Below, one piece after another: positions 42,764 through 51,137 of a DNA stretch of 51,618 nt (the stretch's first letter is position 1; each line of letters begins with the position of its first letter). The DNA is from Thermoprotei archaeon (GTDB lineage: Archaea; Thermoproteota; Thermoprotei; Thermofilales; B15-G2), in NCBI GenBank assembly GCA_003649445.1, contig QMRV01000012.1, positions 1 through 51,618 of the forward strand, given 5' to 3'. Made by a program: the position numbers and the translations under genes. Below the pieces are notes generated by a model, which was not told where the DNA came from, ran no database searches, and was given only the letters and a program-made list of their open reading frames with translations.

Positions 42764-42903
42764 CGGTTTTTGGGTGGGGTTTTCTCTGAGGGGGTCTGGT
42801 TCATTCCCCCTGTTTCATCGAAAACACCCACCTTCATCCCGGAGGCTGGGGGTTTCGTCACGGGAGCTTTTAGTGGCTGAGAAGTAAGCCCCTCTGTTCC
42901 TAG
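42721..42903 (-). pseudogene. Relic of an IS200/IS605-type tnpB 3' end with its structured RNA region
   Basis: A minus-strand frame of 60 codons with no intact start reads GLTSQPLKAPVTKPPASG, then MKVGVFDETGGMNQTPSEKT, a Pro/Thr-rich tail I recognise as typical of archaeal TnpB C-termini. An upstream TAG (42904-42906) ends the relic, and no RuvC or zinc-finger part of TnpB is found. The same DNA can form three nested helices: 42758-42766/42839-42847, 42771-42776/42825-42830 and 42789-42794/42806-42811. TnpB guide (omega) RNAs overlap the tnpB 3' end in just this way. The local GC is much higher than in neighbouring genes. Element boundaries and target duplication are not resolvable by eye. 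Confidence 0.55.
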
Positions 42904-43146
42904 CTAGATACGCAGTCCTCCTACTAATTCTACTACTTTCGTTAGTAATACTTTCTGTTAAAGTAAGTGCTAGTAAAGTATATTTGACATAAAACCAAGC
43001 AATGTTAATGTATTTACTTACTGAAAACTATACTAGTAGCACTTGCTAGAATTTTATCGAAAATAGTTGATAGTATTCCTGAGCGTTATCGTGACGAGTT
43101 TTTTGATTTAGAGGAAATAGAGAGGCTTAGGGAGAAGTGTAGTAGG

Positions 43147-43446
43147 GTGGTTGAGTATGTGGAGCCTTTTAGTGGTACAGTGCATAGATTTAGAGTATAC
43201 GGTGCATGGGTTCTTGACGAGGAGTATAGGTGCGAGTGTGGCGGGTACTCTCTGAGTGTTTATGCGTTTGAAGACTGGTTTGATGTTTTTGGTGAGGAGC
43301 CTCCGCCGCCAGAAAGCGACGAGTGGCTTGAATACAAGTTACCGAGGGAGTATAAGGTAGAGGGTAGAGTGCTTGGCTCGTGGATTAATAGGAGAAGAGA
43401 CACAGTAATTGTTCTTGTAGAGGAAAGCTTAAGGAGAGTACCATAA
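43147..43446 (+). CDS. Hypothetical protein, N-terminus probably damaged
   Basis: From GTG 43147 the product is 99 aa: acidic, with a possible zinc Cys pair (YRCECGGYSL), a Pro-rich EEPPPPESDEW segment and a C-terminal RRRDTVIVLVEESLRR. Not recognised. The same frame stays open upstream to 43009 and reads convincingly as protein (ILSKIVDSIPERYRDEFFD, EEIERLREKCS), but no ATG, GTG or TTG occurs there. An ATG at 43008 in another frame would join it if one base of CTTACTG (43016-43022) were lost. So it is either frameshifted or starts at GTG 43147. Base composition is more GC-rich than nearby genes. Confidence 0.5.
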   Translation: MVEYVEPFSGTVHRFRVYGAWVLDEEYRCECGGYSLSVYAFEDWFDVFGEEPPPPESDEWLEYKLPREYKVEGRVLGSWINRRRDTVIVLVEESLRRVP

Positions 43447-43559
43447 AGATTCCTATACTGGTGGACTAAAAGAAAGCAATTATAAACTAACCCCAAGAGC
43501 AAGATCGCTCGCTCTGATAGAAATCCTCCAAAGCACTATAGCCAAAAATGATCATAGGT

Positions 43560-43575
43560 AAATATATTTTAAAAT
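43560..43575 (+). promoter_or_regulatory. TATA-type promoter of sRNA candidate 7
   Basis: AAATATATTTTAAAAT lies about 27-40 bases before the C box of sRNA 7, the distance expected for an archaeal TATA element and a transcript starting a few bases before the C box. Confidence 0.45.
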
Positions 43576-43596
43576 CGATAGTAGTACGGTAGCCTA

Positions 43597-43653
43597 TTTA
43601 ATGATGAAGTATCTGCGAGCCCGAGAGATGAGGTCACGTCGGCAGCTGATAAT
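43597..43653 (+). ncRNA. Box C/D guide sRNA candidate 7
   Basis: C ATGATGA (43601-43607), guide AGTATCTGCGAGC, D' CCGA (43621-43624), C' GAGATGA (43625-43631, directly after D'), guide GGTCACGTCGGCAG, D CTGA (43646-43649). A TATA-like AAATATATTTTAAAA at 43560-43574 is correctly spaced upstream. Targets not identified. It fills the gap between the small hypothetical gene and FAU-1. Confidence 0.78.
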
Positions 43654-43779
43654 GAGTTATATTAGTTTAGTTAAGGTTGAATTACTTCAAAATGCTTATT
43701 TGAGGTCAATTGACTATTATAGAGTATCCTGTCTAGTGTGAGCTGAGAACTAACAGTGCATAGGTGGGGTGGAGTGACA

Positions 43780-45177
43780 ATGTTTAAAATAAGGATACGT
43801 GGTATTTACGCTACTGCATTAACAAATCTTGCTCAAAAATGGGGTTACAGAATAGTGCAAGCAACAGAGCCTATCAGAGAGAGGTTCAATATAGAGTTTG
43901 ACAGGGCTCCTCCCGACTTAACAGTAAAGGACCTAGATCATAAAGAGGGTGTATTAGTTATTGGTAGGCCTGAAGCTGTGAAAGATTTTCTAACAAAAAT
44001 AGGCGAGATAGAAGGTGTTTTTACAAGAAAGGCTGTAGTAGAGTTGAGGTCTACTTTTAGAGGCGTAGTTAGAGAAGTTAAAGGAAATGAGAGTATAGTA
44101 GAAATTTCTCCGGGAATCTACGGTAAGCTCAGAGGATTCTATCCTGTTGGAAGTGAAATAACAGTATATGTGAGAAAGCCTACATTTTCTAAAAAAGAGT
44201 ATGTAGAACTTTCGGAAGGAGTGGCTGTAGTACAACCATACGTGACTCTTTTGCCGAGAGGCGGCATTAAGTTAAGTGAACACATAAGAGATCCTGAGAA
44301 AAGGAAGGAACTCTTAACTCTAGCGTATTCAATGAATGTATCAGGATACTGTGTTAAATGGAGAAGTTCGGCGCAGTACGCAGATTTGCTTCAGCTAAGT
44401 GAGGCTCTTAAAAAAGCTTACGAAAAAGCTCTTGAGCTAGAAAAAGCTGCGAAAAATGCCGAAGCTCCGGCGAAAATTTCTGAAGGAGAAAGCATAGCTG
44501 AAGTTCTCTTCGCTTCGCAGGCCAAACGAGAACTAGATAAAGCTCGAAAAGAAGTACTTTATACAATAGATGGGCATCACGCATTTAAGTCGAGTGGTAC
44601 TGTGTCTTCGGTAGTAACTGACTTTCTAGAGCATATGGCTTCTCTCGACGAAGATCTGAGGAAATACATTGAAGAAAAATTAGAAAAACTACATATAAGT
44701 TTCTTGAGAGGAAGAAAAATATCAATAAAACACATAAAGTTATCGGGAGAAGTAATTAAATTAACCCCTGGAATTGTCGTAGATGTACTAGAAAACGGAG
44801 TAATATTGAAAAGAGTCTTTACATCGAAGGGAGTATATGACGGCTTAAATATAGCGAAAGAGCCGGGAGACTATGATCTAATGGAAGTAAATACTAGAGA
44901 ATGGTATGTTGTCCATAAGTATTTCTCGAAAAATGGAGACCTTAAGGGGGTATACATAAGCATATCTACACCTCCAGAAATTTCGTTCGATGAAATAAAG
45001 TACATAGACTTAGCAGTAGATGTTGTTCGAACAAGAGATAGCGAACCCAAAATAATAGACCGCAAGGAGCTCGACATGTATTTAGAAGAAAATTTGATTT
45101 CGAGGGAACTATATGAGAAAGCAATTAAAATAGCTGAGGAACTCGTTAATAAGCTAAAATCTGAGAAATTGGTATAA
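43780..45177 (+). CDS. FAU-1-like RNA-binding protein / ribonuclease (RNase E/G-like, DUF402)
   Basis: 465 aa from ATG 43780, preferred to GTG 43756 because GGGTGGAG stands just before it. The N-terminal half carries an S1-like region (FRGVVREVKGNESIVEISPG, IYGKLRGFYPVGSEITVYVR) and continues TLLPRGGIKLSEHI. The C-terminal half has TIDGHHAFKSSG and the DUF402 block (VVDVLENGVILKRVF, EPGDYDLMEVNTREWYVVHK). This is the FAU-1 arrangement: an AU-rich-RNA-binding RNase linked to rRNA/mRNA processing. It ends 13 bases before aspS. Confidence 0.88.
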   Translation: MFKIRIRGIYATALTNLAQKWGYRIVQATEPIRERFNIEFDRAPPDLTVKDLDHKEGVLVIGRPEAVKDFLTKIGEIEGVFTRKAVVELRSTFRGVVREVKGNESIVEISPGIYGKLRGFYPVGSEITVYVRKPTFSKKEYVELSEGVAVVQPYVTLLPRGGIKLSEHIRDPEKRKELLTLAYSMNVSGYCVKWRSSAQYADLLQLSEALKKAYEKALELEKAAKNAEAPAKISEGESIAEVLFASQAKRELDKARKEVLYTIDGHHAFKSSGTVSSVVTDFLEHMASLDEDLRKYIEEKLEKLHISFLRGRKISIKHIKLSGEVIKLTPGIVVDVLENGVILKRVFTSKGVYDGLNIAKEPGDYDLMEVNTREWYVVHKYFSKNGDLKGVYISISTPPEISFDEIKYIDLAVDVVRTRDSEPKIIDRKELDMYLEENLISRELYEKAIKIAEELVNKLKSEKLV

Positions 45178-45190
45178 AAGAGGTAAAACT

Positions 45191-46450
45191 ATGTCTGAAG
45201 CGAAAATACTTGGATATATAAATGAGAAAAAGGATATTGGAGGAATAGTTTTCCTAGAAGTAATTCCAAATACAGACCTAAAAATAATTACAGTAGTAGC
45301 AAAGAAAAACTTTTCTAGAGACGCCTGGAAGACTGCAAAAAAGGCTAAATTAGGTGCGGCAATAAAAGTCACAGGAATTATTCCGGAAAAAGCAGTAAGC
45401 CGCAAAGGAGTAGAACTCCTTGCAAGAGAAATAGAAATTGTATCAAATCCTGTGGACGTGCTGCCTGTAGACCCCAGCGGAAAAACGGAAATTCTCTTTG
45501 ACACCAGGTTAGAGTACAGGTACTTTCTCCTAAGAACACTAAAAGAAAGAGCTATTTTCAAAATAAGAGCTAAAGCCCTAAAGTTTGCCAGAGAGTTCTT
45601 CGAAGAAAGAAGGTTTCTCGAAGTACACACCCCCAAAATATGTGGAGCTGGCGCTGAAGGAGGAGCTACGCTATTCACATTAGACTATTTTGGTAGAAAA
45701 GCTTTCCTAGCTCAAAGCCCTCAGCTCTATAAGCAAATGCTTATGGCTGGAATTCCACGAGTATATGAAATAACACCATATTTTAGAGCAGAAAAATTCC
45801 ATACAACGAGACACTTAAACGAATGCTGGGGCATAGACTGCGAACTAGCGTTCATAGAATCTCAAGAAGATGTAATGAGAGTATTAGAAGACCTAGTGCA
45901 TTACATAATAAGCAAGGTATCAAAAGAGTGTGCAAAGGAATTAGAAATATTAAATGTGAAAGTTAATGTACCATCAAAGCCTTTCAAAAGACTGACATAT
46001 AAAGAAGCATTGGAAATATTGAAAAATAAAGGAATTGAGGTGAAGTGGGGCGAAGATTTCAGCGACCGCGAGGAAGCTGCTCTAGGAGAAGAAATGCTGA
46101 AAGAGGGACACGAGCTATACTTCATTGTAGAGTATCCTTGGGAAGTAAAACCCTTCTATATTATGAGGAAAGGCGAGCTTAGCGAAGCATTCGACTTAGA
46201 CTATAAAGGTCTAGAAATTGCTTCGGGAGGACAAAGAGAACACAGATACGAAGAGCTAGTTAAAAACATTAAAGATAAAGGACTTAGTCCCGAGGACTTT
46301 GAATTCTATCTAAACGCATTTAAGTACGGCATGCCTCCCCACGGAGGCTTTGGTCTAGGCCTCGAAAGACTACTGATAAAAATGCTCGGCTTCAACAACG
46401 TAAGAGAAGTAGTGCTATTTCCACGAGACATTCACAGACTTATACCCTAA
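45191..46450 (+). CDS. aspS: Aspartyl/asparaginyl-tRNA synthetase (archaeal class IIb)
   Basis: 419 aa. An N-terminal OB fold binds the anticodon; class II motif 1 includes FFEERRFLEVHTPKICG, followed by EGGATLFTLDYFGRKAFLAQ and SPQLYKQM. Motif 2 is YFRAEKFHTTRHLNE; motif 3 GGFGLGLERLLIKMLG. FDLDYKGLEIASGGQREHRY is the archaeal aspartyl/asparaginyl type. Discriminating Asp from Asn specificity needs alignment. Start ATG 45191, preceded by AAAGAGGT. ThpR follows 2 bases after the stop. Confidence 0.9.
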   Translation: MSEAKILGYINEKKDIGGIVFLEVIPNTDLKIITVVAKKNFSRDAWKTAKKAKLGAAIKVTGIIPEKAVSRKGVELLAREIEIVSNPVDVLPVDPSGKTEILFDTRLEYRYFLLRTLKERAIFKIRAKALKFAREFFEERRFLEVHTPKICGAGAEGGATLFTLDYFGRKAFLAQSPQLYKQMLMAGIPRVYEITPYFRAEKFHTTRHLNECWGIDCELAFIESQEDVMRVLEDLVHYIISKVSKECAKELEILNVKVNVPSKPFKRLTYKEALEILKNKGIEVKWGEDFSDREEAALGEEMLKEGHELYFIVEYPWEVKPFYIMRKGELSEAFDLDYKGLEIASGGQREHRYEELVKNIKDKGLSPEDFEFYLNAFKYGMPPHGGFGLGLERLLIKMLGFNNVREVVLFPRDIHRLIP

Positions 46451-46452
46451 CG

Positions 46453-46992
46453 ATGACGTTTTTCATAGGAATAGAAGTAGATTTATCACTTTTCTGCAGT
46501 CAAGTAAAACCTCCTTTTATTAAAGAGCCTGTAGAAAAACATCATATAACTTTACTCTATTTAGGTAAAACAAAAATACCGCGGTACCTATTAAGGGAGC
46601 TTTCACTATACTTACTGTGTTTTCAGCAATTTAAAGTAGTTTTAAAAGGAGCTATACCAATACCATCACTCACAAAGCCTAGAGTAATTGCCGCGAAAAT
46701 TACATATGGTGAAGAAAAAATAAAAGAACTTAGAATAGCTCTAATTGATTTTTGTAATAAGCATGGAATAAAAATATCGGACAAGTACTTAGAGAACTTT
46801 CTACCTCACGCAACTTTCGCTAGATACAGAGGTAAAGACTACGTTTATGCATCAAAAATAGCTGAGAAAATACTAAAAGCCTGTGAAAAAATATCGGTAA
46901 CAACTACAGTTAAGGAATTAATATACTACGAGGCCGGAGATAGGTATAGAAAAATAGCTATTTTTCCTTTACAAGGTCTAGAACATGTTTAG
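46453..46992 (+). CDS. thpR: RNA 2',3'-cyclic phosphodiesterase (ThpR, 2H family)
   Basis: 179 aa of the 2H phosphoesterase family. Two H-x-T motifs: HHITLLYLG with H31-x-T33, and LPHATFARYRG near 127-138. It hydrolyses 2',3'-cyclic phosphates on RNA; in archaea it has been linked to tRNA splicing ends. It starts 2 bases after aspS, and its tail overlaps the convergent thioesterase gene by 35 bases. The presence of an RNA-end enzyme agrees with the window's RNA-processing genes but is not specific to the TBP intron. Confidence 0.9.
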   Translation: MTFFIGIEVDLSLFCSQVKPPFIKEPVEKHHITLLYLGKTKIPRYLLRELSLYLLCFQQFKVVLKGAIPIPSLTKPRVIAAKITYGEEKIKELRIALIDFCNKHGIKISDKYLENFLPHATFARYRGKDYVYASKIAEKILKACEKISVTTTVKELIYYEAGDRYRKIAIFPLQGLEHV

Positions 46993-47398
46993 GTAGAATA
47001 ACGCAAGTAAATTTTCCTTCAAATACTCTCACTCCATCTTCTTTGCGCTTTACAATAGCTTCAACTAGTCTTTCTTCTCTTCCTTTAGTGTTTAGTGTTC
47101 TCGCAACAACTTTAGCTTCAGCTAATAGAGTTGAGCCGACTTTTACCGGTCTTATAAACTTAACTTCAGCTTTCTTTAAGACAACGTATGGGTGATTTAC
47201 TGCTAGCATAGCAGCGTAATCAGCAAGGCCGAAAATAAAGCCTCCGTGAATAAGCCCTTTTTCGTCAACTACCATTTCTTCGCAAGTTTTCAGCTCTACT
47301 ACAGAATGATCTTCAGTTACTATTTCTATAGGCTTTCCTAGAAGATCGCTGTTTGCTTTTAAATGAGTTTGCGGCGCGTCCACAGGAAAGTGAAACAT
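46958..47398 (-). CDS. Hotdog-fold thioesterase, PaaI-like
   Basis: 146 aa. VVDEKGLIHGGFIFGLADYA is the hotdog active-site helix with the HGG motif of PaaI/YbgC-type thioesterases, and VKFIRPVKVGSTLLAEAKV is the following strand-turn pattern. ATG 47396-47398. A single gene on the reverse strand; the substrate acyl-CoA is unknown. Confidence 0.88.
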   Translation of the reverse strand: MFHFPVDAPQTHLKANSDLLGKPIEIVTEDHSVVELKTCEEMVVDEKGLIHGGFIFGLADYAAMLAVNHPYVVLKKAEVKFIRPVKVGSTLLAEAKVVARTLNTKGREERLVEAIVKRKEDGVRVFEGKFTCVILPKHVLDLVKEK

Positions 47399-47431
47399 TA
47401 ATGCGATAAAAACCTAGCGACTAGGGTCTTA

Positions 47432-48085
47432 TTAACTGAGTACCTCTATTTCAGTTCTCAAAACTTTCTCAATTTCTTCTTTAGAAATAGGACCTTTTCT
47501 TAAAATAATCGGTTTTTCCTTACTTAAGTCGAGTATTGTTGAAGGAATTCCATGAGGACAGGGTCCTGCGTCAACTGCAGCATCTACTTCAGAACCTATC
47601 TGTTCTAAGGCATCTTCCAGGGTTCTAGGGGATTCTTTACCTGAAATATTGGCGCTAGTCCCTATAAGGCATCCTCCGCAAAGCTCTATTAGAGCTAAAG
47701 CTACAATATGGTTAGGCATGCGGACAGCTAGATTCTTTTTTCCACCGGAGACTATATCTGGTACGTTTTCTTTTTTGGGCAAAACTAAAGTTAACGCCCC
47801 AGGCCAAAAAACTTGCATTAATTTCTCGGCATAGGGAGACACATAGACTACTTCACGTGCATACTCTACGCCAGAAACCAGCACTGGTAGAGGTTTATGA
47901 AAGCTCCTTTTCTTTACTCTATAGACTCTAGCTACAGCCTCAGTGTTAAAAGGATCTGCTCCAAGACCATAAACAGTGTCTGTTGGATAAACAACAACTC
48001 CTCCTGCTTTAACAATTTTTGCAACTCTACGTAAAGCATCTCGATTAGGCTTTTTAGGATCTACCTTAATGATAATAGGCTTCAT
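47432..48085 (-). CDS. Threonylcarbamoyl-AMP synthase, Sua5/TsaC/YrdC family
   Basis: 217 aa. It makes threonylcarbamoyl-AMP for the t6A37 modification of tRNA. AGGVVVYPTDTVYGLGADPF and VARVYRVKKRSFHKPLPVLV are the YrdC-fold signatures (K-x-R ... P), and LIGTSANISGKESP the later one. The length lacks the extra Sua5 C-terminal domain, so it is the short YrdC/TsaC form. ATG 48083-48085. Confidence 0.93.
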   Translation of the reverse strand: MKPIIIKVDPKKPNRDALRRVAKIVKAGGVVVYPTDTVYGLGADPFNTEAVARVYRVKKRSFHKPLPVLVSGVEYAREVVYVSPYAEKLMQVFWPGALTLVLPKKENVPDIVSGGKKNLAVRMPNHIVALALIELCGGCLIGTSANISGKESPRTLEDALEQIGSEVDAAVDAGPCPHGIPSTILDLSKEKPIILRKGPISKEEIEKVLRTEIEVLS

Positions 48086-48187
48086 ACTTAACTAAATTAG
48101 AGAAAATATTGTATTAACGGTTTCCTAGATTCATTATATAATAAAAGTCTTTCGAAAGCTATATTTTAACCAATCACTAATCCACTT

Positions 48188-48832
48188 GTGTATTTACAGG
48201 GACTAGAAGAGATGGGTCTACTTGGAATCTTTATTCTATCACTCATAGCCAACTCAATACCTTTCGTAGGCTTGCCCTATCTCCTTGTAGTAGCTGTGTA
48301 CGCAGCTAACTGCGGAAACCCCATAATAGTGGGAATCATAAGTGGCGTAGGTGCAGCTGTAGGCAAAATAATAATCTACTTGATTCCCTCCTTAACTAGA
48401 AGATTTGTTAGCAAGGAAACGAAAGCCCGATTAGATGCTTTCAGAGAACTTGTACAAAAATACCTTTTCCTAGCAATAGTACTTTTTGCAGCTTCTCCTC
48501 TACCCGATGATCTGCTCTATATTCCTGTAGGCTTCATGGGCTACGACATAGTAAAATACTTTATTGCCTGTACTATAGGAAAAGTCATCCTTACCGTAGG
48601 TTTATGTATATTTAGTAAAAGTTATTTATATTTAATGACCGAATATATGGGTGTAAACAGTTTGTGGTCAACGATAATTCTCGTAGTACTATGTCTCATA
48701 GCTACCTACTTATTAGCGAAAATAGACTGGGTAGAAGTGGCTAAAACAGCTAAAAAAGAAGGATTTATAGAGGCAGGAAAACTGCTTTTGAAAAAATATT
48801 TCTTCAAACCATGTAGGAAAAAGACCTCTTAG
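48188..48832 (+). CDS. DedA/VTT-domain membrane protein
   Basis: 214 aa, four or more membrane segments. VVAVYAANCGNPIIVGIISG and the re-entrant-loop signature AASPLPDDLLYIPVGFMGYD followed by GKVILTVGLC fit the DedA/SNARE-associated (VTT) family, membrane proteins with lipid-scrambling or flipping-related roles. The C-terminal tail is basic (KKYFFKPCRKK). Start GTG 48188; no other convincing start. Substrate not visible. Confidence 0.8.
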   Translation: MYLQGLEEMGLLGIFILSLIANSIPFVGLPYLLVVAVYAANCGNPIIVGIISGVGAAVGKIIIYLIPSLTRRFVSKETKARLDAFRELVQKYLFLAIVLFAASPLPDDLLYIPVGFMGYDIVKYFIACTIGKVILTVGLCIFSKSYLYLMTEYMGVNSLWSTIILVVLCLIATYLLAKIDWVEVAKTAKKEGFIEAGKLLLKKYFFKPCRKKTS

Positions 48833-48880
48833 GCAGAAGTCATTTATTTGTATTATGTGTGACAACTACTGGGAAGAACA

Positions 48881-49987
48881 TTGAGTAAAATAAGGTATGG
48901 CGTAATTGGAATTGGTGGCGTAGGCAGAGAACACGTCAAATGTGCGCTGAAAATCCCCGAATTAGATCTTGTGGCAGTAGCTGACGTCAACGAGCAATTT
49001 CTTGCTCAAGCTAAAGAAGAGTACGGAGTAAAAACTTACACCGATTATATCGAAATGATAGAGAAGGAAAAGCTGGATGCTGTATCAGTATGCGTCCCGC
49101 ACTTTTTACATGCCACTATTACAATAAATGCTATTAAAGCTGGAGCTCATGTCTTGGTCGAAAAGCCGATCGCTATTTCTGTCAAAGAAGCAGACGAAAT
49201 GATAAATGCGGCAAAAAAGAAGGGAGTAAAACTAGCTGTAGTATTCCAGAATCGAACAAATCCTCTTTACCAAGAGGTAAAAAGAATTATAGACGAAGAA
49301 GGCATAGGAGAGCTTCTGAGAGCACAGCTAACTTATCTATGTTATAGAACGCAGTCATATTATCAAAGCGCTGCCTGGAGAGGAAAATGGAAAACAGAAG
49401 GCGGAGGAGTACTAATAAATCAAGCAATACACTTCATAGACCTTTTCCAATGGCTCACAAAAACTCCAGTGAAAAGAATACGTGCTTTTATTAATACTAT
49501 CGCTCATGAAATAGAAGTAGAAGACATTGCTTCGGCTGCAATAGAGTTTGAAAACGGTGCACTCGGCACTATTCAAGTAAGTAGCATTGATACACCTGGC
49601 GAACTACGAATAGAAATACGAGGAGACGAAAAAGCTGTAATAATCGAAAATGATGTAGCCACAATTTATTACAACAATATTCCAATAAAAGAGTCAATAA
49701 AGAAACTAGCCAAGTGGGAGTCACCAACCTATACTTCAAAGAAAATAAGCCTAGAAGAAGTTAAACGCGAATGGGGACATAAAGTAGTGTTAGAAGATTT
49801 CGCTAAAGCAATTTTATTCGACAAAGAACCCATGGTAACAGGAGAAGAAGCTCTGAAATCTCTAGAAATAGTAAATGCTATAATATTGTCGAGCGTAAAG
49901 AAAAAAGAAGTAACGCTTCCTGTAGATCGAAACGAATACGAAGAAGTATTAAAAGAATTATCAGAAAAGAAAGCCATATCAAGGTGA
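48881..49987 (+). CDS. Gfo/Idh/MocA-family NAD(P)-dependent sugar dehydrogenase
   Basis: 368 aa. Dinucleotide-binding GVIGIGGVGREHVKCALKI at the N-terminus, DAVSVCVPHFLHATITINAI, and the hallmark AGAHVLVEKPIAISVKEAD with the catalytic-loop Lys of EKP. GGGVLINQAIHFIDLFQWL is the family active-site helix. Start TTG 48881 after a gap of 48 bases. First gene of a three-gene cluster with the DUF6807 protein and an isomerase. Confidence 0.92.
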   Translation: MSKIRYGVIGIGGVGREHVKCALKIPELDLVAVADVNEQFLAQAKEEYGVKTYTDYIEMIEKEKLDAVSVCVPHFLHATITINAIKAGAHVLVEKPIAISVKEADEMINAAKKKGVKLAVVFQNRTNPLYQEVKRIIDEEGIGELLRAQLTYLCYRTQSYYQSAAWRGKWKTEGGGVLINQAIHFIDLFQWLTKTPVKRIRAFINTIAHEIEVEDIASAAIEFENGALGTIQVSSIDTPGELRIEIRGDEKAVIIENDVATIYYNNIPIKESIKKLAKWESPTYTSKKISLEEVKREWGHKVVLEDFAKAILFDKEPMVTGEEALKSLEIVNAIILSSVKKKEVTLPVDRNEYEEVLKELSEKKAISR

Positions 49988-49991
49988 AAAA

Positions 49992-51137
49992 TTGCCTGAA
50001 GTAAATATTATAGTAAAATTTGATAAAACACAGTATGAAAATACTCCGTTAGAAGCACTACTCAAACTCCCCTCTGCTAAGTACATTGATGTAAGCTCAC
50101 TTAAACTTACTGAAAAGAAAACTGGAAAAGAATTACCATGTCAAGCTGTATATTTAGCAGACTCAGTGTACAAGATATATTGGATTGAAAATGAAGCTAA
50201 GCCAAATGAAGAAAAGCACTACACGCTAGCGTTCGAGTACAGCGACAAGCCCTCACTCAAAGCACCAGGTGCCTGCAAAATACTAGAAACCAGTGAATGC
50301 CTTGAAGTCAGAATAGAAGATAAGCTTTTCACAAAATATGTCTACAACAAAGAAGGATACAAACCATACTTGTACCCCATCTTAGGGCCAGTAGACAAGT
50401 CTCTAACTCAACTTGCTCCAGAAGACCACCCTCACCACAAGTCAATATGGGTAGCTTTCGGAGACGTAAATGGATATGATTTCTGGGCAGAAAAAGAAGG
50501 CTGCGGTAAAATAGTCCATGAAGAAGTATTGAAAATAAGCGAAGGACCCGTACTAGCTTATATTGAAACAAAATCAAAATGGATTACACCTGAAGGAACT
50601 CCCCTGCTTCAGGACTATAGAACAATAAAAGCCTACAATTTACCGCCTGAAGCCAGAATACTCGATATCACAATTATGCTCAAAGCTTTACAAGACATCG
50701 TAGTCTTCTATGACACAAAAGAAGGAGGAATATTCGCGACGAGAGTAGCTGATGAAATAGACGTAAAAGATGGAGGAAAAATAGTCGATTCAGAAGGAAG
50801 AGAATACGAGAAAAACGTATGGGGTAAAAGAGCTGACTGGTGCGATTACTACGGGATAATAGATGGTGTGACAGCTGGCTACGCTATATTTGACCATCCT
50901 GATAATATTAGACACCCGTGTCATTGGCATGTAAGAGACTACGGCATGTTCTGTCCAAATATCTCATCTAGATTCCCTGATTTCCCAGGATGCTATGAGC
51001 TACAGAAAGACGAAACACTGAAGCTGAAGTACAGAATATACATACATAGAGGAAACTATATTGAAGCAAAAGTCTCGCAAAAATATCTTGAGTACGCTCT
51101 GCCAGTCAAAATACTTATCGGAAAAGTGAAAAAATGA
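49992..51137 (+). CDS. DUF6807 (PmoA-like) family protein
   Basis: 381 aa. EDHPHHKSIWVAFGDVNGYD and FDHPDNIRHPCHWHVRDYGM are the conserved histidine-rich segments of DUF6807 proteins (labelled PmoA in some databases). These proteins sit beside Gfo/Idh dehydrogenases in sugar and glycoside degradation clusters. Function is unproven; a sugar-oxidising or lyase-like role with a metal bound by the histidines is likely. Start TTG 49992, 4 bases after the dehydrogenase stop. Its stop overlaps the next ATG (ATGA). Confidence 0.8.
   Translation: MPEVNIIVKFDKTQYENTPLEALLKLPSAKYIDVSSLKLTEKKTGKELPCQAVYLADSVYKIYWIENEAKPNEEKHYTLAFEYSDKPSLKAPGACKILETSECLEVRIEDKLFTKYVYNKEGYKPYLYPILGPVDKSLTQLAPEDHPHHKSIWVAFGDVNGYDFWAEKEGCGKIVHEEVLKISEGPVLAYIETKSKWITPEGTPLLQDYRTIKAYNLPPEARILDITIMLKALQDIVVFYDTKEGGIFATRVADEIDVKDGGKIVDSEGREYEKNVWGKRADWCDYYGIIDGVTAGYAIFDHPDNIRHPCHWHVRDYGMFCPNISSRFPDFPGCYELQKDETLKLKYRIYIHRGNYIEAKVSQKYLEYALPVKILIGKVKK

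Noticed and set aside
42865..42895. TPP-riboswitch-like GGGAGC ... GGCTGAGA
   Set aside because: The second half of the TPP aptamer (P4/P5 sequences) is absent and no thiamine gene follows; the segment is better explained by the TnpB relic on the other strand.
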